Assembly (NCBI GenBank): GCA_043777375.1
Contig: JAYWHX010000136.1
Span: 1-64,000, forward strand
DNA from: TH-plancto1 sp043777375
Lineage (GTDB): Bacteria > Planctomycetota > Planctomycetia > Planctomycetales > Planctomycetaceae
Direction of reading: 5' to 3'
DNA: 64,000 nucleotides
Shown here: piece by piece, positions 8,620 through 16,381 of the stretch
How positions within the stretch are numbered: the stretch's first letter is position 1
Layout: each line of letters begins with the position of its first letter
Program-made: the position numbers and the translations under genes
The notes under the pieces: generated by a model
Told to the model about the DNA's origin: nothing
Databases searched by the model: none
What the model saw: the letters and a program-made list of their open reading frames with translations, nothing else

Positions 8620-9638
8620 GGGAGTTCCACCAGCCGCCAGTGTTCCCGAATCCTTTCGAACTTCAGAATCGGCTCAAAGGCCGCGGGATTGGATTGCTGC
8701 TTTTCGGCGCGGGCCGAGAGCTGTTCGATCTGAGTCTGCGTTTCCGTAATCTGGTCGTAGAACCGCCAAGAGCCGCCGACCTTCTGGAAGCGAACCTCTC
8801 GTTTGGTTTCATTCTTATCACGTCCGAGCAGAGTGGCTGTCACGGTGTCACCGTCTGCTTTCAGAGGCAGCTTGGCGAGGGATTCCAGATCTGCGATCAT
8901 GGCGGCCGCTAGCATGGAATTCTGCTCAAATACCAAAGCAGTTTCCGTAACCAACTCGTTCTCGTTCAACCGGGCCACTTCGGAGACCGGGAGCATCTGC
9001 TGCAGGAAGACGTCATACTTCTTGGCCTTGAGATCCGCGATGGCGAGTTGCAGGCCCTTCTTCAGGTCGCCACCGTAGCCTTTCACGGGCGTATCTACAG
9101 CAGATGGCGGTGTCGCGGCAGCCGCCTCCTCCACAGCTCCTTCCACAGGCATGAAGGTGACATCGTTATTGGTGCCCTCCATCACGCCGGTCTGGCACTT
9201 GGTGAGTTTTGTCTCGAATCGTTTCAGGATCGACTTTGTTCGCCGTAGATCGTTGGCGGCATTCGCCAACCGATCGAGCTGACGGAGTTTTCGGGACATG
9301 TCGATCGGATAATAGTCCTCAATGAATTGTTCGACCTTGTCATCCTTGAGCAACGACAAGGCGTTCTCGATATCCTTCAGGAGCATCTCCTTGTGTTCCT
9401 GGTCAGGCCCCGCAGCGGGAGCAGCTGCCACTGCACCCGTAGTGACTTTCTTCGCAGCTGCGGGAACTTGAAAGTACCCGCCAGTGTCCAGCGGAGTTGT
9501 CTGCGTTACCGAATCAGGCGGAGAAGACCACCAGCATGCGCCGCCCGCGAACCCGAGAACTGCGAGAGCCATGCCGCTCGCCAGTCCTCTCCCGGCCATT
9601 GCTGGTTGCACGCTGTAAGTCGCTTCACGATTCACCAT
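8616..9638 (-). CDS. Hypothetical exported protein with internal duplication
   Basis: A 340-residue protein of unknown function. A hydrophobic stretch near residues 17-35 (GLASGMALAVLGFAGGACWW) suggests a membrane anchor or signal. A Pro/Ala linker follows. Two similar alpha-helical segments occur, one beginning LKDIENALSLLKDDKVEQF (about 90) and one beginning LKKGLQLAIADLKAKKYDVF (about 195), each followed by a Pro- and Arg-Leu-containing stretch, pointing to an internal repeat. The second half ends in a sheet-like region (KREVRFQKVGGSWRFYDQI). AAAGGGG precedes the ATG at 9638. I do not recognise a named family. Confidence 0.75.
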   Translation of the reverse strand: MVNREATYSVQPAMAGRGLASGMALAVLGFAGGACWWSSPPDSVTQTTPLDTGGYFQVPAAAKKVTTGAVAAAPAAGPDQEHKEMLLKDIENALSLLKDDKVEQFIEDYYPIDMSRKLRQLDRLANAANDLRRTKSILKRFETKLTKCQTGVMEGTNNDVTFMPVEGAVEEAAAATPPSAVDTPVKGYGGDLKKGLQLAIADLKAKKYDVFLQQMLPVSEVARLNENELVTETALVFEQNSMLAAAMIADLESLAKLPLKADGDTVTATLLGRDKNETKREVRFQKVGGSWRFYDQITETQTQIEQLSARAEKQQSNPAAFEPILKFERIREHWRLVELP

Positions 9639-9761
9639 TGAAAAACCCCTTTAATGTGACACTTGTCGTAGACGACTCGTCACAGTGTGTGACAGCGGTC
9701 TTGGGATTACAACCCTGGCGAATGCGAGATTCGCTGGGACCTGGCGGGATGATTCCGTCGC

Positions 9762-10493
9762 TCACTTCGACGGCGTGGCTAGCACGCTTTGCAAGAGCGC
9801 CAGCGCGGATTGCAGGGCGGGTTGGGGGATGGCGTGGCCTCCGGCGAACTCGACGAACTGGACGTGTGCGCCTTGCCCTTCCAGCAGTGCGTTGAGTTCA
9901 ATTGACAGCGAGTACGGCAGGATCACATCGCTGCGTCCGTGGGACTGCATCACTGGCAGTCCTCGCAGATTTGTAGAGGGTTGCTTCCACTCCGACTCGT
10001 TAATGAGCGTCCCCGAGAAGAGGATCGCTCCGCCGATGCTTTCTGGGAGATGACGCAGCGTCTCGACGGCGATCATCGCCCCCTGTGAGAACCCGCCGAG
10101 GACGAACTTCGACCACGGGACGCCGGTCTCGGCTTGGAGCTCGATCAAGAGCTGGACCAGTTGATCTCGGGCCTCGGGCAGGCCGACGGGACGCTCGGTG
10201 CGGAGGTCGCGCAGCTGGCCGGTTTGCTGGGCGAGTTGGAGTTTGGCCATGTCGATCATCCACCACGCGCGGGCATCACCCCAGCCGAGGGATTCGAGCG
10301 ACAGGGGGGCCTCGGGGAAGACGAAGCGGGCCGACTGGGCGAGTTTGGGCACCGCTCGACCGAGTTCGGAGCCGAGCGGGACGAGGTCATCGCCGGGGGC
10401 ACCGAAGCCGTGGCAAATGACGACAACCATCTCGGTGTCGCGGAGGGGGGCGAGTTCGGTGCAGTCGAGTCCGGCACGTTGGGTGAATTGCAT
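9762..10493 (-). CDS. Phospholipase/carboxylesterase family alpha/beta hydrolase
   Basis: A 243-residue soluble alpha/beta hydrolase. The nucleophile elbow GGFSQGAM lies at about residue 137, and the acid and base are in QSHGRSDVILPY and FAGGHAIP near the C-terminus. This is the arrangement of the acyl-protein thioesterase-like phospholipase/carboxylesterase family. The oxyanion segment is VVICHGFGAPGDDL near residue 25. Substrate cannot be told from sequence. The leader immediately before its ATG contains four tandem 7-bp repeats. It lies 52 bp downstream of the transporter gene on the same strand and may be co-transcribed with it. Confidence 0.88.
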   Translation of the reverse strand: MQFTQRAGLDCTELAPLRDTEMVVVICHGFGAPGDDLVPLGSELGRAVPKLAQSARFVFPEAPLSLESLGWGDARAWWMIDMAKLQLAQQTGQLRDLRTERPVGLPEARDQLVQLLIELQAETGVPWSKFVLGGFSQGAMIAVETLRHLPESIGGAILFSGTLINESEWKQPSTNLRGLPVMQSHGRSDVILPYSLSIELNALLEGQGAHVQFVEFAGGHAIPQPALQSALALLQSVLATPSK

Positions 10494-10503
10494 GGGGAAG
10501 TTC

Positions 10504-10531
10504 TCAGTGGTCAGTTTTCAGTCGTCAGTGG
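10504..10531. repeat. Four tandem 7-bp repeats (TCAGTNN)
   Basis: On the plus strand: TCAGTGG, TCAGTTT, TCAGTCG, TCAGTGG, back to back. They lie 11 bp before the start codon of the minus-strand esterase gene, in its leader. The role is unknown; they may be a fragment of a dispersed CAGT-rich repeat. Confidence 0.8.
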
Positions 10532-10544
10532 AAAAGTTTGGCCA

Positions 10545-11915
10545 TCAGCCATCCGCCACTTCCAGCGATTCGTCCTGCATGGGGAAGCGAATCGCCGCGA
10601 TCAGGATCACGACGGCGATGGCTCCGAAGATCGCGTTCGGACTGGCTCCGACACGTATCAGCACCTGATTGCCGATCTCGTAGAACGCTCCCGAGATCAC
10701 GATCCCGATCCAGTTGATCAGGTTCATGGCCCCGATCATCCGGCCTTTGAGATGAGCCGGCGACATCGCTTGCAGGTAGACCTGCAAAGGGATCGCAAAC
10801 AGACCCGCGAACAGACCCGCCCCCATGAGCAACAGCCCGGCTCCCGTCAGAGAGACGAACGGGAGACGCAGACTGGGCTGCGCTTTCGCCTCGTCCTCGA
10901 TGGGGATAGAGGCGACCTCAGTATCAGTCGACGACGCGTTGGCAGAGTTGACGCCCTGCATCTGCTTTCCGGGAATCGCCAAAGCTCCTAAGCAGATCAT
11001 CAGCCCCACTGCGGCCACGCGCACGAGTCCTGCTCGAAAGCGCGAGCGGGACAACATCCCGGCCAGGACACTACCCAGGGCAATCCCGATGGCGGTAGTG
11101 GCTGCCAGTTGTCCGGTGGCGGTGTCGCTCAAACCGTACTGGAGCTTTCCGATGGCATTGACCGACGGTTGGAACACCCCCCCGACGAACCAGAACACTG
11201 AGCTATAGATCAAGGCCGTCCACAGCTTCGGTTGCACACGAAGTGTGGCCCGCGTTTCGGGGTCGAGGAACAGAGCCGAGGGATTGAACCGCAGGTTCGG
11301 CTGGGCGGGTGGTAGCCTTCGAATCGGTAGTGAGGTCAGTGTTCCCACGATCGCGATCAGGACACACATCCCCTGAGACCACATCAGATTGGGTAGCCAG
11401 TCTTTGAGTGCCCCTGCTGCGGCAGCTCCTCCGATGATGGCCACGAAGGTCGTCATGAGAAAGATGCCGTTGATCCCCGGCAGGCGGTTCTTCGCATACA
11501 GCTCTGGCAGGATGCCGTACTTCGACGGGCCGAAGAAGGCGCTGTGAGAGCCCATCAGGAACAGCACCCCGATGAGCAGGCCGAGTTGAAGTCTCGAGGG
11601 TTCAGTCAACCAGAACACCAGGAGTCCCGCGCTCATGACCGCGATCTCCAATATCTTGCTGAGGACGATGATACGTGTCTTGCTGAAGCGATCCGCGAGG
11701 TAGCCGCAGACTCCCGAGAAGAGGACAAACGGCGAGGCGAACGCGATCAGCGCGTACCCCTGCCAGTCGTCGAGCGGGTTGGCCTTGGCCCGGTCAGTAC
11801 AGAGAAACATCACGAGGAACTTGAAGACGTTGTCGTTGAACGCGCCCAGAAACTGAGTGACCAACAGCCCCCAGAAGGTCGGATCGGTCGTCAGTGGTCG
11901 CTCGGTGTGTGCCAT
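10545..11915 (-). CDS. MFS transporter, LplT-like
   Basis: A 456-residue integral membrane protein of the major facilitator superfamily. The N-terminal segment FWGLLVTQFLGAFNDNVFKFL is characteristic of lysophospholipid transporter LplT and of the MFS domain fused to acyltransferases in Aas-like proteins. About 12 hydrophobic segments can be counted. Residues around 310-340 form a hydrophilic, Ser/Asp/Glu-rich cytoplasmic loop longer than usual. No acyltransferase domain is fused here. Import of lysophospholipid or of a similar lipid substrate is likely but not proven. The ATG at 11915 starts immediately before the conserved Thr/Asp-Pro segment. Confidence 0.82.
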   Translation of the reverse strand: MAHTERPLTTDPTFWGLLVTQFLGAFNDNVFKFLVMFLCTDRAKANPLDDWQGYALIAFASPFVLFSGVCGYLADRFSKTRIIVLSKILEIAVMSAGLLVFWLTEPSRLQLGLLIGVLFLMGSHSAFFGPSKYGILPELYAKNRLPGINGIFLMTTFVAIIGGAAAAGALKDWLPNLMWSQGMCVLIAIVGTLTSLPIRRLPPAQPNLRFNPSALFLDPETRATLRVQPKLWTALIYSSVFWFVGGVFQPSVNAIGKLQYGLSDTATGQLAATTAIGIALGSVLAGMLSRSRFRAGLVRVAAVGLMICLGALAIPGKQMQGVNSANASSTDTEVASIPIEDEAKAQPSLRLPFVSLTGAGLLLMGAGLFAGLFAIPLQVYLQAMSPAHLKGRMIGAMNLINWIGIVISGAFYEIGNQVLIRVGASPNAIFGAIAVVILIAAIRFPMQDESLEVADG

Positions 11916-12560
11916 CGCATCCTCGGTCGGGCGTCAAAGTCCGCGTGTCCGTCACGGTCACGGTGGTTTCTACCGGACAGTCCACTTCGCGAACAGAGTC
12001 CGGTGTTTGGGGAGCTGCAGATACCGCCGGAGTTGCCGCCGTCGCATTGCAATCCACAAGCACAAGCCGCACCCGTAGTCATCTCCACATCAGAGGCCAC
12101 AGATTCCCCAAGCTGCCCAACAGGAACCAAAGTCTGCCCAAAACTGCCGTCAAAGTCGCACCCCTTCCCTGCGACCGTCACAACACGTCCACTGGACAGC
12201 CAGAACGCCGTCCGATGTTTTGAGATTGGCAAGTCGAGAATCTCATGGGGACCTGATTTTTAGGCCGAATGATGATCCTAGCCCCCAGATTCTTAACGAT
12301 CGGGACAAGCGGGTTGAACTCTCTGAATTCCTGCAAGGGACAGGAATTCAGGAAGGTTTAACCCCCTCAGTCTCACGTTGAGTGGGGCATTCACCAAATC
12401 GGTTGTTGCCGTCGGGAGTCTTCGGCCTGGCACAACCATTCGGGCGATGGTCGCTCGAACGTTGTCGCCGGACCGCACCACAGGACGAGAGTATCGTCTG
12501 CTGATCCACAGTGGTGTCAGGACGGCCTGAGTTAGTCCCTAGGGAAGGAGACGTTGCTCT
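11916..12560. other. 645-bp divergent intergenic region
   Basis: Separates the minus-strand transporter gene from the cysteine-rich protein gene. A TTG-initiated minus-strand frame from 12232 into the transporter start encodes a Gly/Cys-containing 113-residue product. It has no recognisable family and no clear ribosome site, so I do not call it a gene. A strong stem-loop lies at 12311-12364. GGGAAGGAG at about 12540 is the ribosome site for the plus-strand gene. Confidence 0.5.
12311..12364. promoter_or_regulatory. Stable two-part stem-loop in the leader of the cysteine-rich protein gene
   Basis: The inner stem has 11 perfect base pairs (CTGAATTCCTG at 12323-12333 with 12341-12351) around a 7-nt loop. 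The outer stem has 9 pairs, one of them G-T (12311-12319 with 12356-12364). A 3/4-nt internal loop separates them. It lies about 200 nt before the ATG at 12561 and is too far from any gene end to be a normal terminator. It may be a 5' UTR structure, a small RNA or a mobile palindrome. Confidence 0.7.
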
Positions 12561-13808
12561 ATGAAAACCATGAGAACAATTGCCGCTTTGGTCGCCGTAC
12601 TCGGCATGGGCAGCTTTGCCCAAGCTGGTCTGTTCGGCCACGGCGCGTGCGGTGCATCCAAGTGTTGCGACTGTGCACCAACATTCCAGCCAACGTGCTG
12701 CAAGCCGACGATCGTTCGGCCTTGCCATCGCAATGTTTACAACTACCAACGGAGCTGCGCCAAGGCGACTGGCTGCGACACGGGGTGTGGACCTGCGAAT
12801 AGCTGCTGCCCCACCGGAGCCGGCAACGGCTGCGGTAATGGCAATGGAACTGGTTGCACTGACGGAGCCGGTAACGGCTGCGTGAACGGTGCAGGGAACT
12901 GTGCTGCTCCTTGCGGAGCTGGTAACGGCTGTGCAACTGGTGCAGGGAACTGTACCGCTGCTTGCGGAGCTGGTAACGGCTGTGCAGCTGGTGCAGGCAA
13001 CTGTGCCGCTCCATGCGGTGCTGGTAACGGCTGTGGGACCGATCCAGGCTGTGCTGCTCCTTGTGGTGCAGGCAATGGATGTGCCGATGGAGCCGGTAAC
13101 GGCTGTGGCACCGATCCAAACTGTGCCGCTCCTTACGGTGCGGGCAATGGATGTGCTGATGGAGCCGGTAACGGTTGCACCAGCGATCCAGGCTGTGCTG
13201 CTCCTTGCGGTGACAGCTGCTGTGCGACGACCTGCAACGATGCCTGCGATATTGCAAACCTGATCTACACATCGCAGACCGCTTGCTACGCTCGTCAGCG
13301 TCGTGCTGCTCTGCAGAAGCTGGGTCGCCGTTACGATTGCGTCTGCAATCCAGAAATCATGTCAGCCTTCATCTACGGTCTGAACGATGCGGATGAACGC
13401 GTTCGTGAGACCGCAGCTGATAAGATTGGCGACGAACTCCGCAAGAACAGCTGCTGCTGCTCGCAGTGTACTGTTTCTGCTCTGACCGTTGCCTTGGCTG
13501 ACTGTGACAAGGGTGTCCGTCGTCAGGCTGAGCAAGCTCTCAAGCAGTGCGGATACGACATTGTCGATCCAACCTGCTGCGAAGTCGCTTGCGACACCAG
13601 CTGCGTCGGCAACGGATGCACTGGTAACGGATGCGGTTCAGCCCCAATGGCTGCACCAGCAGCAGCTCCAGCCGCCGCACCAGCGGTTGCTCCAGCTCCT
13701 CCTTCAGAGCCTAAGGCCTACTTCCCAAAGCGGATCAGCGACGAGAATGCTCGTCCTGTGTCCGCCACGAAGAAGAGCCTGTCGAACCTGTTCGGACTCG
13801 CTCGCTAG
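12561..13808 (+). CDS. Secreted cysteine-rich GAGN-repeat protein with HEAT-like domain
   Basis: A 415-residue protein of unknown function. Residues 1-22 are a signal peptide (MKTMRTIAALVAVLGMGSFAQA). Residues 23-85 are Cys-rich (SKCCDCAPTF, TCCKP). Residues 86-215 contain about twelve GAGN units (mostly GAGNGC, separated by CAAPC, TDPGC or ADGAG), placing a Cys every few residues. Residues 225-345 form a helical HEAT-like region (RRAALQKLGRRYDC, NDADERVRETAADKIGDEL, CDKGVRRQAEQALKQCGYDI), also with Cys clusters. An Ala/Pro linker (about 370-390) and a basic tail follow. An extracytoplasmic, disulfide-linked structural role is inferred. GGGAAGGAG precedes the ATG, and a strong terminator follows. 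Confidence 0.85.
   Translation: MKTMRTIAALVAVLGMGSFAQAGLFGHGACGASKCCDCAPTFQPTCCKPTIVRPCHRNVYNYQRSCAKATGCDTGCGPANSCCPTGAGNGCGNGNGTGCTDGAGNGCVNGAGNCAAPCGAGNGCATGAGNCTAACGAGNGCAAGAGNCAAPCGAGNGCGTDPGCAAPCGAGNGCADGAGNGCGTDPNCAAPYGAGNGCADGAGNGCTSDPGCAAPCGDSCCATTCNDACDIANLIYTSQTACYARQRRAALQKLGRRYDCVCNPEIMSAFIYGLNDADERVRETAADKIGDELRKNSCCCSQCTVSALTVALADCDKGVRRQAEQALKQCGYDIVDPTCCEVACDTSCVGNGCTGNGCGSAPMAAPAAAPAAAPAVAPAPPSEPKAYFPKRISDENARPVSATKKSLSNLFGLAR
12813..13210 (+). repeat. In-gene repeat array encoding GAGN(G)C units
   Basis: The nucleotide sequence repeats with units such as GGTGCAGGCAATGGATGTGC and GGAGCCGGTAACGGCTG. Unit length varies (18-33 bp), and some neighbouring copies differ only at a few bases. 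This suggests recent expansion or contraction by slippage or recombination. Confidence 0.8.
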
Positions 13809-13862
13809 TCGAGTGTGACTGAGCTGAACCGATGATGGATCGGTGGACAATTTGAGAGAACG

Positions 13863-13897
13863 ACAGCCCTCGCGGGACTTCCGCGAGGGCTGTTTTC
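13863..13897 (+). terminator. Rho-independent terminator
   Basis: A perfect 13-bp stem, 13863-13875 with 13881-13893 (ACAGCCCTCGCGG/CCGCGAGGGCTGT), with a 5-nt loop and TTTTCGTT after it. It ends the cysteine-rich protein transcript. Confidence 0.92.
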
Positions 13898-13910
13898 GTT
13901 GGGAGCAGCG

Positions 13911-13942
13911 AGAGCCGCTGACCTCATGAGGTCAGTGGCTCT
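13911..13942. repeat. 32-bp near-perfect palindrome
   Basis: AGAGCCGCTGACCTCA at 13911-13926 is followed directly by its reverse complement with one mismatch (13927-13942). It lies just after the terminator and about 270 bp before csrA. It could be an operator for a dimeric regulator, or a second hairpin. Confidence 0.65.
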
Positions 13943-14215
13943 GAGAGACCTCGTTGATTGTCTGTCAAGATGCAATCGAGTCGGACAAGGAGAGAAAATA
14001 TCAACTCAATTTCGTGCATTGCCCTTTGATCGAATCTCGCGCAGAATGTCGCCGCTCATCACGAGTACGTCATCGCTGGCAAGATGCGCGGAGTTCTTTC
14101 TGCGGGTTCAGCGATCTTCACTTCGACAGGACGTCGGACATCATCGGCAGTGAAGTGAGTCTCGGTTCCGAGGCATGTTTCACACGTCAGTTTCAGCGAG
14201 TCCCCGAGGATCCTT
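13943..14215. other. Intergenic region before csrA
   Basis: Presumably contains the promoter of the csrA-uppS-cdsA unit. Several short open frames exist, but none resembles a protein. Confidence 0.4.
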
Positions 14216-14428
14216 ATGTTCGTAATTGAACGTGGCGTTGACGAGGCGGTTGTGGTGGGTGACACCGTTATTCGCGTGTTGGAAGTTCGTTTCGGAGAGG
14301 TTCGCGTGGCGATCTCTTCTCCCGACGGGACCAGCTATCGCGAAATCGTCCTGCAATGCCAGACGGAAGAGGAAGACGCACCCGCATTGGGAGTCTCTTA
14401 TCACGCCGAAATGTCGTTCCAACGTTAA
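14216..14428 (+). CDS. csrA: CsrA-family RNA-binding post-transcriptional regulator
   Basis: A 70-residue protein. Its first 47 residues follow the CsrA pattern: MFVIERGVDEAVVVGD, then TVIRVLEVRFGEVRVAISSP, then a YREI segment. CsrA dimers bind GGA motifs in mRNA leaders and change translation. Of the residues important in E. coli CsrA, Arg6 and the later Arg (in YREI) are present, Leu4 is Ile and Arg7 is Gly. RNA binding is therefore plausible but perhaps altered. The C-terminal tail (QCQTEEEDAPALGV) is acidic. GAGGA lies a few bases before the ATG. It is about 95 bp upstream of uppS on the same strand. Confidence 0.82.
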   Translation: MFVIERGVDEAVVVGDTVIRVLEVRFGEVRVAISSPDGTSYREIVLQCQTEEEDAPALGVSYHAEMSFQR

Positions 14429-14523
14429 ACGATCAGCGACAGCCAGCTGCCAAGGATCGGCCAATCACCAAACAGAGTTCGCTCCACGAGTGTTGCCAGT
14501 TATGATGTCGAGACACGTTGCCG

Positions 14524-15351
14524 ATGCGGCACCGTGAGAAATGGCATTCCTTTTTGGCAGGCTCGTTTGTGGCTGCGGACCCCCCCTATCCTGATGAACA
14601 AATCGCCCAGCTGGGGTTGCGGCGTGACCGCATTCCCCGGCATGTGGCGATCATCATGGATGGCAATGGACGCTGGGCCAAGCGTCGCGGATTGCCTCGC
14701 ATCGAGGGGCACCGAAGAGGGGTGCAGACGGTTCGCACAGTCATTGAAGAGTGCGCACGTCTGGGCGTCGGGCAGTTGACTCTCTACTGCTTTAGTAGTG
14801 AGAACTGGAAGCGTCCGCCGCTGGAGCTCGACCTGCTGATGGGTCTGTTGCGCGGGTATGTGATCGCCGAACGTAATGAGATCATGCGGCAGGATATCCG
14901 GTTCAGCACCATTGGCCGCACCGATCGAATCTCACGGGGAATTTGGAACGAGGTTGAAACCACGGTCGGTCTCAGCCGCAACAACCCTGGCATGCGGTTG
15001 TGTCTGGCACTGGATTACGGAGCGCGCGACGAACTGACACAAGCCGTAAAGGCCATCGCCCTTAAGGTGCGGTCCGGCGAGATTGACCCTGCAACGATTG
15101 ATGAGCAGACCTTCAGCAACCATCTCTACACAGCGGGCATGGTCGATCCCGATCTCGTGATTCGCACCGCGGGCGAGATGCGTGTCAGTAACTTTTTACT
15201 TTGGCAGATCAGCTATGCGGAGTTGTGGGTGACGCAGAGTTGCTGGCCGGAGTTCGGTCGTGACGATCTGTACCAAGCCTTCCGAGATTACGCGGGTCGC
15301 GAGCGACGGTTCGGCGGTCTTGTCGAGCCAGCGCCGAGTGGGACGACATAA
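14524..15351 (+). CDS. uppS: Isoprenyl (undecaprenyl) diphosphate synthase
   Basis: A cis-prenyltransferase that makes the C55 lipid carrier for peptidoglycan and LPS. The motifs are complete: HVAIIMDGNGRWAKRRG with the catalytic Asp, EGHRRG, LTLYCFSSENWKRP, and DPDLVIRTAGEMRVSNFLLWQISYAELW. It is about 275 residues, the usual length after a 30-residue N-terminal extension. The start is uncertain. ATG 14524 is used, TTG 14518 is adjacent, and a GTG about 45 bp later would remove most of the extension. It is followed by cdsA, the classic uppS-cdsA arrangement. Confidence 0.93.
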   Translation: MRHREKWHSFLAGSFVAADPPYPDEQIAQLGLRRDRIPRHVAIIMDGNGRWAKRRGLPRIEGHRRGVQTVRTVIEECARLGVGQLTLYCFSSENWKRPPLELDLLMGLLRGYVIAERNEIMRQDIRFSTIGRTDRISRGIWNEVETTVGLSRNNPGMRLCLALDYGARDELTQAVKAIALKVRSGEIDPATIDEQTFSNHLYTAGMVDPDLVIRTAGEMRVSNFLLWQISYAELWVTQSCWPEFGRDDLYQAFRDYAGRERRFGGLVEPAPSGTT

Positions 15352-15402
15352 TCCCTCCGCTGATGTCATTCTTATCGCCCCTCACTTCTTCGGACGACAT
15401 CT

Positions 15403-16302
15403 ATGCTGGGTTGGCGACTGCTCGTATCGGCCATTCTGATTCCCTCGCTGCTGGGCCTGTTCTACGCGGACCATCGCTATGGATCGTCGGCTCCACTCCT
15501 GGCACTCTTTGCGGTCTTGCTGGCCGCTCGCAGTGCCTGGGAACTTGGCGATCTCTTCGCGACACGCGGCTACCCGATCCGGACCCGCTTGCAGATGATC
15601 GGCAGCTGCGCGACGGCACTGGCTGCCTGGATTCCCGCCTGGTTTTGGGTCAAGCCGGTCCTGGAGGTCGCTCCATTCGCGAGCCTCGGGCCAATCGCGT
15701 TGAGTCTGGCGTTCTGCCTGCTGATCATTTTCCTCCAGGAAGCTGCTGCGTTCCAAGTTCCGGGCAAGACCTTCGAAGCTCTTGGGGCCTCCCTGTTGGT
15801 GATTGCCTACTCCGGTTTTCTACTCGGGATCACGTCTCAGCTGCGCTGGGTGGCGGGGAGTGAAGCAGGCTATCTGGTACTGGGGTCGCTGCTGATCGCG
15901 GCGAAGACCTGCGACATTGGGGCCTACACATTTGGTCGCCTGTTCGGAAAGACCAAGATGGCTCCGCTGCTGAGTCCCGGAAAAACTTGGGCCGGAGCCG
16001 TGGGCGGTGTCGCCACATCGACGATGGCCACCTGGGCATGGCTGACGTTTGTGCCGCCGCTGTTCAATGCGGACTGGAAGCCGAGTCCCGCGTGGGCCGC
16101 CTGCGTGTATGGAGCTGTGGTGGGACTGACTGGGATGGTCGGCGATCTATGCGAATCATTGCTGAAGCGAGATGCGGGAAAGAAAGACTCCGCAGCCTTG
16201 TTCCCCGGATTCGGGGGGCTGCTCGATCTGCTTGACAGTGTGCTGTACGCCGGGCCGGTGGCGTACGCTCTGTGGGTCTGGCTGCCACTGAAATCTTGGT
16301 AA
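15403..16302 (+). CDS. cdsA: Phosphatidate cytidylyltransferase
   Basis: A 299-residue inner-membrane enzyme with about eight hydrophobic segments that makes CDP-diacylglycerol from phosphatidate and CTP. The C-terminal signature region is SLLKRDAGKKDSAALFPGFGGLLDLLDSV, positioned as in the family. At the usual PGHGGxxDRxD the sequence has PGFGGLLDLLD, so the His is Phe and the Arg is Leu, while both Asp residues remain. MVGDLCES and KTCDIGAYTFGRLFGKTKM match other conserved loops. It directly follows uppS. Confidence 0.9.
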   Translation: MLGWRLLVSAILIPSLLGLFYADHRYGSSAPLLALFAVLLAARSAWELGDLFATRGYPIRTRLQMIGSCATALAAWIPAWFWVKPVLEVAPFASLGPIALSLAFCLLIIFLQEAAAFQVPGKTFEALGASLLVIAYSGFLLGITSQLRWVAGSEAGYLVLGSLLIAAKTCDIGAYTFGRLFGKTKMAPLLSPGKTWAGAVGGVATSTMATWAWLTFVPPLFNADWKPSPAWAACVYGAVVGLTGMVGDLCESLLKRDAGKKDSAALFPGFGGLLDLLDSVLYAGPVAYALWVWLPLKSW

Positions 16303-16381
16303 TCAGTGGCTCCTCTTCCCCCGCTTCGTCTTCCCGTCTTAGATTCCGATTGAATGTTCGAAGTCGAACGAAGGAGCGTCG

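Noticed and set aside
11891..12232. Small minus-strand gene overlapping the transporter start
   Set aside because: TTG start, no ribosome site and no recognisable protein features; it overlaps a clear gene start.
12813..13210. CRISPR array
   Set aside because: The repeats are coding, vary in length and lack constant-length unique spacers.
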